A DNA stretch of 64,000 nucleotides from COMBO-56-21 sp963705355 (GTDB taxonomy: Archaea > Thermoplasmatota > Thermoplasmata > UBA10834), in the NCBI GenBank assembly GCA_963705355.1, contig OY970070.1:1302001-1366000 (forward strand), written 5' to 3'. Below the pieces are notes generated by a model. That model saw only the letters and a list, made by a program, of their open reading frames with translations, had not been told where the DNA came from and did no database searches. This document shows positions 33,889-41,759 of this stretch, one piece after another. The position numbers and the translations under genes are program-made. Within the stretch, counting starts at the first letter, position 1. Each line of letters starts with the position of its first letter.

Positions 33889-34805
33889 ACAATTCATACG
33901 TCTACTTCTTCGGATGCGTGATTCCGAACCGGTACCCGGGAGTCGAGTATGCGGTTAGATGGGTGACCGGAAAGGAAGGGTTCAATCTCGATGTGAAGGA
34001 CCAGAAGCAGTTCTCGTGCTGCCCCGTTCCAGGCATATTCTACTCGACCGACAAGGACACGTGGCTTCTCCTTGCGGCGAGGAACCTCGTGCTCGCGCAG
34101 AATGAGCGCAGGCAGATCCTGACCGTGTGCAACGGCTGCCTGGCATCCCTCCTGAAGGCCACAGAATACTTGCAGGATCCCAAGAGCATGGGGAGGGTCA
34201 ACAAGACGCTCGCGCAGATCGGCAAGAAGTACACCGGCGTCCCGCAGAAGTCCGAGGGCAAGAGAAAGGTGTTCGAGCCGGTCAAGGTCAGACACTACGT
34301 GGAGGTCATGGCGAAGGATGTCGGCCTAGATGCAATCGCCAAGAAGGCAAAGCATCCGCTCAAGAACATAAAGGTGGCTGTTCACTACGGCTGCCACTAC
34401 CTGAGGCCGACCGAGCATGCGGCCTTCGACGACCCCAACGACCCCGTCATGATCGACAGGATCGTCGAAGCGTGCGGCGCGACCAGCGTCGACTACGAAG
34501 ATAGGCTGGATTGCTGCGGCGCAGGAGGCGGTGTTCGGTCGCATGTCATAGAGCTGGCCAATTCCCTCACGCAAGACAAGTGCGTCAACATCGCGGCGGC
34601 TGGCGCGGACTGCATCGTCACCGGATGCCCGTTCTGCCTGCTACAGTTCGACAACGCCCAGAAATCGTTCTCGAGGGAGGGCATTCCAGTCATGCATGTC
34701 TCGCAGTTCCAGGCACTCGCAATGGGAATAGATCCGATCTCGCTCGGCTTCGACACTCACCACATATCAGCTCACTCGTTCCTCAGGAAGCTAAGGGGGA
34801 GCTGA
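33885..34805 (+). CDS. hdrB: HdrB, catalytic CCG-domain subunit of heterodisulfide reductase
   Basis: 306 residues. Two CCG (cysteine-rich) domains, each of the C...CC...CxxC form: first FFGCVIP, FSCCPVPG, CNGC; second HYGCHYL, DCCGAGGG, CPFC. In methanogens these bind the two noncubane [4Fe-4S] clusters that cleave CoM-S-S-CoB. No methanogenesis genes lie in the window, so the physiological acceptor could be another disulfide or a different substrate. Start overlaps hdrC by four bases; mvhD follows after two bases. Confidence 0.9.
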   Translation: MNNSYVYFFGCVIPNRYPGVEYAVRWVTGKEGFNLDVKDQKQFSCCPVPGIFYSTDKDTWLLLAARNLVLAQNERRQILTVCNGCLASLLKATEYLQDPKSMGRVNKTLAQIGKKYTGVPQKSEGKRKVFEPVKVRHYVEVMAKDVGLDAIAKKAKHPLKNIKVAVHYGCHYLRPTEHAAFDDPNDPVMIDRIVEACGATSVDYEDRLDCCGAGGGVRSHVIELANSLTQDKCVNIAAAGADCIVTGCPFCLLQFDNAQKSFSREGIPVMHVSQFQALAMGIDPISLGFDTHHISAHSFLRKLRGS

Positions 34806-34807
34806 AG

Positions 34808-35260
34808 ATGGAAGCGGGGGCTCAGAGGACGGAACACGAGGCGGTCTACGAGCCTAAGATTGTGGCGTTCTGCTGCAACTGGTGTTCCTATGCAGGTGCC
34901 GATCTGGCTGGCACGACCAGGATACAGTATCCCCCGAATGTGAGGATCATCAGGGTGATGTGCTCGGGAAGGGTCGATCCGGCCTTTGTGCTGAAGGCAT
35001 TCGCACTCGGAGCGGACGGTGTGATAGTTGCTGGTTGCCATCCAGCGGACTGCCACTACATCAACGGGAATGAGAAGACCGCCATGCGCGGAGACTTCCT
35101 GGAATCTTTCCTCGACGAGGCGGGCATTGAACCTCAAAGGTTCAAAGTCGAATGGATCGCGGGCTCGGAAGGAAGGAAGTTCGCAGACACGATCAAGAAG
35201 ATGGTGACGGAACTGGAGAGATTGGGCCCGGTCTCCAAGGAGGCGGTGTCAGATGACTGA
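34808..35260 (+). CDS. mvhD: MvhD, delta subunit linking hydrogenase to Hdr
   Basis: 150 residues. A small [2Fe-2S] protein which in methanogens relays electrons between MvhGA and HdrA. The signature is VAFCCNWCSYAGADLAG, followed by RVMCSGRVDP and GCHPADCHY. Start ATG at 34808, two bases after hdrB; the frame is open upstream but that lies within hdrB. It overlaps the following fused HdrA gene by eight bases. It is the first of four MvhD modules in the cluster. Confidence 0.9.
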   Translation: MEAGAQRTEHEAVYEPKIVAFCCNWCSYAGADLAGTTRIQYPPNVRIIRVMCSGRVDPAFVLKAFALGADGVIVAGCHPADCHYINGNEKTAMRGDFLESFLDEAGIEPQRFKVEWIAGSEGRKFADTIKKMVTELERLGPVSKEAVSDD

Positions 35261-38200
35261 GGACAAGGTCGTCGGTGCCGCTCTGGTGATCGGAGGCGGA
35301 CCGGCTGGCATGCAGGCCGCACTGGACCTTGCGGACTCGGGATACAAGGTGTACATACTCGAAGACACCCCGAGCATCGGCGGCACCATGGCCCAGCTTG
35401 ACAAGACGTTCCCGACCAACGACTGTTCGATGTGCATACTGTCCCCCAAGCTCGTCGCCACGGGCAGGCATGAGAACATCACAATGCTCACGCACGCCGA
35501 GCTCAAGAAGCTCGAGGGCAAGGCGGGAAACTTCAAGGTCACGATCACAAAACACTCGAGATACATAATCGAGGACAAGTGCACCGGCTGCGGAGTGTGC
35601 GCCGAGCACTGCCCGATCGAGGGAGTGAGCACCTTCGACAAGGAGATGGCTCCAGCAAAGGCCATTTATGTCCCCTTCCCCCAGGCCGTTCCACTCATCT
35701 ACACTATCGAAAAGGGGCTATGCATCGGCTGCGGCGAGTGTGAGAAGTTCTGCGAGGCCAAGGCCATCCAGTACTCGATGGCACCGGACATGGAGGAGGT
35801 CATCGAGGTCGGATCCATCATACTCAGCCCGGGTTACAGCGTGTTCGATGCCACCAAGAAGGTCGAATACGGACTCGGGGTGTATCCGAACGTCCTCACC
35901 AACATCGAGTTCGAGAGGATGCTCAGTGCATCAGGACCCACAGAGGGGCACATCATCAGGCCCTCCGACGGAGATGTCCCGAAGAGGATCGCGTTCATCC
36001 AGTGCGTCGGTTCAAGAGACGCCCAGACCGGCAACACCTATTGCTCATCCTACTGCTGCATGGCAGCTCTGAAGCAAGCTGTCATCGGCAAGGAACATGC
36101 TCCCGGGCTGAAGACGACGATCTACTTCATGGACACCAGGGCGTTCGGCAAGGAGTTCGAGGAGTACCTGTACAGGGCGGAGAACGAGTACGGAGTGATC
36201 ATTGCCAGGAACAACAGGGTCCCGAAGGTCTCCGAGGACCCGAAGACGAACAACCTCATCCTGTTGCACCATGCAGGTGCGGAGATCATGGAGGAGGAGT
36301 TCGACATGGTCATCCTCTCCACCGGTGCCAGGCCGCCTGAGTCCGCTGACTCGATAGCAAAAACACTCGAGATCCAACTCAACAAGTTCGGCTTCTGCGA
36401 GGCGGACGAGCTCTCGCCCGTGGAGACTTCGGTGCCAGGGATTTTCATTTGCGGGGCGTTCTCTGGCCCGAAGGACATTCCGGACTCGATCGCGCAGGCT
36501 AGCGGGGCGGCCGGAAAGGTCGCCGCGATGCTCTCCAAGGAGAGGGGGAAGCTCGTCAAGAAGAAGGAATACCCGCCTGAGAAGGACGTCTCGAAGAAGG
36601 AGCCGAGGATCGGTGTGTTCGTATGCCACTGCGGGATCAACATCGGATCCGTGGTCAATGTTCCGGAGGTTCTGGAGTACGCCTCCAAACTTCCGAACGT
36701 CGTCTACACAGAGAGGAACCTGTACACATGCTCGGGCGACACCCAGAAGAAGATCAAGGAGATGATCGAGAAACACGATCTGAACAGGGTCGTCGTCGCG
36801 AGCTGCACTCCGAGGACCCACGAACCGCTCTTCCAGAACACCTGCAGGGAAGCGGGCCTCAACAAGTACCTGTTCGAGATGGCGAACATCAGAGACCAGT
36901 GCTCCTGGGTCCACAGGCTAGAGCCAGAGAGAGCCACTGAGAAGGCGAAGGACCTTGTGAGGATGTCGATCGCCAAAGCCGCGACCCTCGAACCTCTGCC
37001 TCAGCCGAAGATCCCCGTGACCCCTTCCGCGCTTGTCATAGGCGGAGGGCTGAGCGGCATTGCGGCCGCCCTCGAGATCGCAAACGCAGGCTACGAAGTG
37101 CATATCGTCGAGAAGGACAAGGAGCTTGGGGGCCACCTGAGAAAGATCTACCACACCCTGACCGGAGTCGACCCACAGGACACGCTCGTGAGACTCAAGA
37201 AGGAGCTCCATGAGCACAAGAACGTGAAGGTCCATCTGAACGACCAGGTCGCCGAGGTCAAGGGATACATCGGGAACTTCGAAACGACGCTCAAGAGCGG
37301 CGAGAAGATTAAACACGGAGCGATCGTCGTTGCCACTGGCGGGATCGAGTACGAGCCCACAGAATACGAGCACAAGAAGCACAAGAACGTGATCAAGCAG
37401 ACGGAGCTCGGGGAGCTGCTGCACAACGGGAAGTTCAGGGCGAACAATGTCGTCGTCATACAGTGCGTCGGTTCCAGGAACGAGGAGCACCCGAACTGCT
37501 CACGCATCTGCTGCTCGACCGCGATGGCCAACACTGTCAAGATCAAACAGGAGCACCCAGAGACGAACGTGTTCGTGCTCTACAGGGACATCAGGACCTA
37601 CGGATTCGCAGAGGAGCACTACAACGAGGCCGCAAGACTGGGAGTGATCTTCCTCAGATTCGACGCAGATGCTCCGCCAAAGGTGTCCGCCAAGGGCCAC
37701 GACCTGTGGGTGGAGGTCGATGAGGCGTTCATCGAGCAGAGGGTCTTGATCAAGGCGGACTACCTGGTCCTGAACGCGGCCATCCACCCGAACCCCGACA
37801 ACAAGGAACTCGCAAAGATGCTCAAGGTCCCTCTCAACAAAGAAGGGTACTTCCTCGAGGCGCACATGAAGCTGAGGCCCGTCGACTTCGCGACGGACGG
37901 CATATTCCTGTGCGGCCTAGCACATTCGCCCAGGTTGATTGGCGAGAGCGTGTCGCAGGCGCTGGCAGCGGCCGCGAGGGTCAACACAGTCCTGTCCAAA
38001 CCGTTCATCGAAGCTGAGGGCGTGGTGAGCGTTGTTGACGAGGAGAAGTGCATAGCCTGCGGCAGGTGCGAGGAGATCTGCGAGTACGGAGCGCCGAGCA
38101 TCACCGAGGTGTCTCCGGGCATGTTCAAATCAAGGATAAACGAGGCGCTGTGCAAGGGCTGCGGCTCATGCGCAGTCGCTTGCTGCTCCGGAGCAATCAG

Positions 38201-38288
38201 GCCGAAGCACTTCAAGACAGAGCAGATCCTGACGATGATTGAGGCGTGCCTGAAGAAGGATCTTGAAAAGGAGGAGGCGAAGGCATGA
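35253..38288 (+). CDS. Fused double HdrA protein (QmoA-like + QmoB-like modules)
   Basis: 1011 residues. Residues 1-440: HdrA core without the N-terminal domain, with FAD turn VIGGGPAGMQ, TFPTNDCSMCI signature and inserted ferredoxin (CTGCGVCAEHCP, CIGCGECEKFC). Residues about 450-1011: N-terminal domain GVFVCHCGINIG, second FAD domain VIGGGLSGIA that lacks the FPTxDC signature, and a C-terminal double ferredoxin (CIACGRCEEIC, CKGCGSCAVACC; the last motif has C in place of the usual Pro). The halves correspond to QmoA and QmoB of sulfate reducers. Co-linear with the product of 44465-47503. Overlaps the MvhD-HdrCB fusion gene by four bases. Confidence 0.85.
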   Translation: MTEDKVVGAALVIGGGPAGMQAALDLADSGYKVYILEDTPSIGGTMAQLDKTFPTNDCSMCILSPKLVATGRHENITMLTHAELKKLEGKAGNFKVTITKHSRYIIEDKCTGCGVCAEHCPIEGVSTFDKEMAPAKAIYVPFPQAVPLIYTIEKGLCIGCGECEKFCEAKAIQYSMAPDMEEVIEVGSIILSPGYSVFDATKKVEYGLGVYPNVLTNIEFERMLSASGPTEGHIIRPSDGDVPKRIAFIQCVGSRDAQTGNTYCSSYCCMAALKQAVIGKEHAPGLKTTIYFMDTRAFGKEFEEYLYRAENEYGVIIARNNRVPKVSEDPKTNNLILLHHAGAEIMEEEFDMVILSTGARPPESADSIAKTLEIQLNKFGFCEADELSPVETSVPGIFICGAFSGPKDIPDSIAQASGAAGKVAAMLSKERGKLVKKKEYPPEKDVSKKEPRIGVFVCHCGINIGSVVNVPEVLEYASKLPNVVYTERNLYTCSGDTQKKIKEMIEKHDLNRVVVASCTPRTHEPLFQNTCREAGLNKYLFEMANIRDQCSWVHRLEPERATEKAKDLVRMSIAKAATLEPLPQPKIPVTPSALVIGGGLSGIAAALEIANAGYEVHIVEKDKELGGHLRKIYHTLTGVDPQDTLVRLKKELHEHKNVKVHLNDQVAEVKGYIGNFETTLKSGEKIKHGAIVVATGGIEYEPTEYEHKKHKNVIKQTELGELLHNGKFRANNVVVIQCVGSRNEEHPNCSRICCSTAMANTVKIKQEHPETNVFVLYRDIRTYGFAEEHYNEAARLGVIFLRFDADAPPKVSAKGHDLWVEVDEAFIEQRVLIKADYLVLNAAIHPNPDNKELAKMLKVPLNKEGYFLEAHMKLRPVDFATDGIFLCGLAHSPRLIGESVSQALAAAARVNTVLSKPFIEAEGVVSVVDEEKCIACGRCEEICEYGAPSITEVSPGMFKSRINEALCKGCGSCAVACCSGAIRPKHFKTEQILTMIEACLKKDLEKEEAKA

Positions 38289-39883
38289 CAGACGCCAAGT
38301 TCGAGCCGAACATAGTCGCCTTCTGCTGCAACTGGTGCTCGTACGCGGGCGCAGACCTCGCAGGCGTCTCGAGGATGCAGTATCCGCCTAACGCAAGGAT
38401 AATCAGGGTCATGTGTTCCGGCAGGGTGGAGCCGTACTTCGTGCTCAAGTCGTTCGAGTTGGGCGCCGACGGCGTTCTCGTCACCGGGTGCCACATAGGC
38501 GACTGTCACTACATCTCGGGGAACGAGGAGGCCGAGAAGAGGATGGCCATGACGATGGACGTCTTGGACAAGCTCGGCCTCGGCAAGGGCAGGATGAGGC
38601 TCGAATGGATCTCGGCATCTGAGGGCCAGAAGTTCGCATCCACCATGAAGGAGTTCACGGAGCAGATAAGGGCGCTGGGCCCGAACCCACTCCCGAAATA
38701 CACTCCCAGGAAGAAGGGGAACCCTGGAAACCTGAAAGAGAAGATGAACCGGATCATCGAGGACACCGGCGCTTTCGACTGCGTCGAGTGCGGTAAGTGC
38801 ACGACGGTGTGCCCTGTCGCCAAGTATAACCCCAACTTCGCCCCGAGGACAGTCGTGCTCAAGGCGAGCGAAGGCCTGGTCGAGAACGTCCAGACCAACA
38901 AGGATATCTGGACCTGCGTCACCTGCGAGCAGTGCAACTCGATGTGCCCGTACAAGGTCGACTACTCAGGATTCATAAGAGGTATGAGGAACGAAGCGGT
39001 CGAGTTCAACAACGTGCCAGTCTGCTCCCAGGGTGGACTGATGCAGTCCGTCATGAGGATTCAGGCCGTCAGCAACCTGAAGCAGAACAGGCTCGGCTGG
39101 ATGAAGCCGGAGCTCAAGATAGCCGAGAAGGGCGACATCCTCTACTTCACGGGCTGTGTCTCATACTACGATTCCATATTCAAAGAGCGCAAGAACCTCG
39201 ACTTAGCTGGCATACCCCAAGCTGTCGTAAAGATAATGAATAAGGGGGGTATTACCCCGGTCGTCAGCAACGACGAGGTATGCTGCGGACATGATCTGAA
39301 CTGGACGGGGGACGAGGCGAGCCTTCAGAAGCTGATGAAGAAGAACGTCGAGCTGATCAAGGCCTCCGGGGCCAAGAAGGTCGTGTTCTCATGCCCTGAA
39401 TGCATGCGGACCTTCAATATGGACTACCAGGACCTCATGGGAGACTTTGACTTCGAGATGGTGCACATCTCCGAGCTCGTCGACGACCTCATCCAGGGGG
39501 GGAAGCTCAAGTTCAAGAAGAGCGCCAAGAAGGTGACCTTCCAGGACTCGTGCAGGCTGGGCAGGCATCTCGGCATATACGACCCGCCGAGGAACGCCCT
39601 CAAGGGCGCGGACGCTCAGATAATCGAGATGGAAAACACGAGGGACAAAGCCCTGTGCTGCGGCGTGAGCGCATGGGCGACATGCGACGAGATATCGAGG
39701 AAGCTGCAGGTGGATAGGCTAAAAGAGGCCAAGAAGACTGGGGCGGAATGCCTCGTGACAGGCTGCTACAAGTGCCTCATACACCTCAACTGCACCTTGG
39801 AGTACAAGACCCAGGTGCCCAAGGAGCAGATCGACATACCAGTCAAGGACCTGAGCGTGGTCATCGCTGACGCGCTCGAGTGA
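38285..39883 (+). CDS. MvhD-HdrC/HdrB (HdrD-like) fusion protein
   Basis: 532 residues. 1-140: MvhD with FCCNWCSYAGADLAG and GCHIGDCHY. 155-235: HdrC-type ferredoxin pair, CVECGKCTTVCP and CVTCEQCNSMCP. 275-532: two CCG domains, YFTGCVSYYD...VCCGHD...CPEC, and FQDSCRLGRH...LCCGVSA...TGCYKC, as in HdrB/HdrD. One polypeptide thus joins the hydrogenase-side [2Fe-2S] relay to a disulfide-reductase-like catalytic unit, bypassing a separate HdrC. It follows a fused HdrA, with which it probably forms a second complete Hdr-like enzyme. The acceptor is unknown. Confidence 0.8.
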   Translation: MTDAKFEPNIVAFCCNWCSYAGADLAGVSRMQYPPNARIIRVMCSGRVEPYFVLKSFELGADGVLVTGCHIGDCHYISGNEEAEKRMAMTMDVLDKLGLGKGRMRLEWISASEGQKFASTMKEFTEQIRALGPNPLPKYTPRKKGNPGNLKEKMNRIIEDTGAFDCVECGKCTTVCPVAKYNPNFAPRTVVLKASEGLVENVQTNKDIWTCVTCEQCNSMCPYKVDYSGFIRGMRNEAVEFNNVPVCSQGGLMQSVMRIQAVSNLKQNRLGWMKPELKIAEKGDILYFTGCVSYYDSIFKERKNLDLAGIPQAVVKIMNKGGITPVVSNDEVCCGHDLNWTGDEASLQKLMKKNVELIKASGAKKVVFSCPECMRTFNMDYQDLMGDFDFEMVHISELVDDLIQGGKLKFKKSAKKVTFQDSCRLGRHLGIYDPPRNALKGADAQIIEMENTRDKALCCGVSAWATCDEISRKLQVDRLKEAKKTGAECLVTGCYKCLIHLNCTLEYKTQVPKEQIDIPVKDLSVVIADALE

Positions 39884-39901
39884 GAACAAGGAAATGATAG
39901 A

Positions 39902-40279
39902 ATGAGCACGCAAACACAAGCACCGGCAAAGGGAGAGGAGAGATACCTCCTGGTCGAGCTATCGTGCAAGGACCAGAAGTGCTCTCCATGCACATATCCC
40001 AACTGCCAGAGGTTCGTCAGGACGGTCCCGAAGAAGAAACCGTTCGAGACCCGCATGACGAAGATGTTCGAGATCAAGAAGCCGATTACCAAGCCTCAGG
40101 ACACGCGCGAGCGCTTGGTGCTGATCGAGTTGTCGTGCAAGGACGAGAAGTGCTCCCCCTGCACCTACCCGAACTGCCAGAGGTTCGCCCGGGAGGCGCA
40201 GAAGAAGAAGGCGCCATTCAAAGTCAAGGTCACTGAGATCGAGAAGGGCAAGGAGGTACAGAGCCTCCTGTCTAAGTGA
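39902..40279 (+). CDS. Small protein with duplicated C-x4-C-x2-C-x4-C motif
   Basis: 125 residues made of two near-identical repeats: ERYLLVELSCKDQKCSPCTYP...CQRF (about 14-40) and ERLVLIELSCKDEKCSPCTYP...CQRF (about 73-99). Each has four cysteines spaced C-x4-C-x2-C-x4-C, followed by a Lys-rich linker. The spacing suits a metal or Fe-S site per repeat, but no known family is recognised. It is placed between the second Hdr-like enzyme and the split HdrA pair, so it may be an electron carrier or assembly factor of this system. It begins 18 bases after the preceding stop. Confidence 0.65.
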   Translation: MSTQTQAPAKGEERYLLVELSCKDQKCSPCTYPNCQRFVRTVPKKKPFETRMTKMFEIKKPITKPQDTRERLVLIELSCKDEKCSPCTYPNCQRFAREAQKKKAPFKVKVTEIEKGKEVQSLLSK

Positions 40280-40457
40280 CGGCGGTGTTCAGCGTCGCCT
40301 TTCGACGAAATCGCACAGCGCGACGCGGGATTCCGTCAACGTTCCAAGGAAACCCATAAAATGGTAAAAACGATACCGGGAAAAGAGCCCAGAACTGAGG
40401 GTATTCAGATTAGCGATAACAAATAGGCACTGGGCAAGTGACAAAGGAGGTCTTAGA
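40280..40457 (+). promoter_or_regulatory. Intergenic spacer with possible internal promoter
   Basis: The only sizeable gap (178 bases) within the hdr/mvh cluster. A TATA-like CATAAAATGG is at about 40355-40364, and GGAGG precedes the HdrA ATG at 40458. It could allow the second half of the cluster to be transcribed separately. No terminator is obvious. Confidence 0.35.
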
Positions 40458-41753
40458 ATGGAAAAGTCTGTGATGGTGATCGGGGGAGGGGTTGCTGGCA
40501 TTCAAGCATCCCTGGACCTCGCGGACAAGGGAATAATCGTCCATCTGGTGGAGAAATCTCCCAGCATAGGCGGGAGGATGGCTCAGCTGGACAAGACGTT
40601 CCCGACGAACGACTGCTCGATATGCATCCTCGCGCCCAAGATGGCCGACTGTTTCAGTCATCCCAACACGAACGTGATCACTTACGCGGAGGTTGTGGGC
40701 ATCGAAGGCAAGGTCGGTAACTTCAAGGTCAAGGTCCTGAAGAAGGCAAGATACGTCGACGAGACGAAGTGCACCGGCTGCGGCGAGTGCCTCGAGAAGT
40801 GCCCGAGCAAGATCCCGAGCGAGTTCGAGATGGGCCTGGCGAACAGGAAGACGATCTACATGCCCTTCATGCAGGCGGTTCCGAGGGTAATGACGATCGA
40901 CAAGGAACACTGTCTGATGATCACCAAGGGTAAGTGCGGGAACTGCAAGAAGGCCTGCAAGAGAGAAGCGATCAACTACGAGATGAAGGACCAGATGCTG
41001 GAGATCGACGTGGGGTCGATCATAGTTGCGACGGGCTATGATGTCTGGGACCCGACGACGTCAACCGAGTACGGCTACGGCCGGTACCCCAACGTCTTCA
41101 CAGCGATGGAATACGAGAGGATGATTAACGCGGCCGGCCCGACCCATGGACACATAGAGCGGAGGTCGGACAAGAAGAGGCCCGTCAAGATGGCATTCAT
41201 ACAGTGCGTGGGCTCGAGGAACCCGCAGGTGGGCCATCCCTACTGCTGCGCGGTCTGCTGCATGCACGCCACCAAGGAGGCCATGCTGGCAAGAGAGCAC
41301 CACGACGACATGGAGTCAACGATATTCTACAAGGATATGCGCGCATGCGCGAAAGGATTCTATGAGTACACCGAGAGAGCAAAACGCGACTACGGCGTGA
41401 GGTACATCAACTCCGACGCCACGGTCCAGGAGAACCCTGAGGCACACAACCCGATCGTAGTCTATGACGTCGGCGGGAGGCAGCAGTCGGAGGAGTTCGA
41501 TATGGTCGTCCTCGCCACAACACTCGTGCCGAGGAAGGAGACCTTGGAGCTCGCGAAGATACTGGGCCTCAAGGCTGACGAGTTCGGCTTCCTCGAATCG
41601 AGCGACAGGATACTCAACCTCGGCAGGACTGGCATTCCAGGCATATTCATAGCCGGCTACGCTGCGGGTCCGGCTGACATTCCAGAGTCTGTAGCGCAGG
41701 GTTCGAGCGCTGCCGCGAAGGCGGTAGAGGCGATAGCCCAGGCTGGAGCGTGA
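40458..41753 (+). CDS. Short HdrA (QmoA-like)
   Basis: 431 residues. FAD-binding VIGGGVAGIQ starts at residue 7, so the N-terminal HdrA domain is absent. It retains the TFPTNDCSICI signature and the inserted ferredoxin (CTGCGECLEKCP, CGNCKKAC) but has no C-terminal ferredoxin. It matches the first half of the two fused HdrA proteins of this cluster and the size of QmoA. SD GGAGG before the ATG. The next gene (7 bases on) matches the second half, so the pair is a split version of the fusion. Confidence 0.85.
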   Translation: MEKSVMVIGGGVAGIQASLDLADKGIIVHLVEKSPSIGGRMAQLDKTFPTNDCSICILAPKMADCFSHPNTNVITYAEVVGIEGKVGNFKVKVLKKARYVDETKCTGCGECLEKCPSKIPSEFEMGLANRKTIYMPFMQAVPRVMTIDKEHCLMITKGKCGNCKKACKREAINYEMKDQMLEIDVGSIIVATGYDVWDPTTSTEYGYGRYPNVFTAMEYERMINAAGPTHGHIERRSDKKRPVKMAFIQCVGSRNPQVGHPYCCAVCCMHATKEAMLAREHHDDMESTIFYKDMRACAKGFYEYTERAKRDYGVRYINSDATVQENPEAHNPIVVYDVGGRQQSEEFDMVVLATTLVPRKETLELAKILGLKADEFGFLESSDRILNLGRTGIPGIFIAGYAAGPADIPESVAQGSSAAAKAVEAIAQAGA

Positions 41754-41759
41754 TGACAC

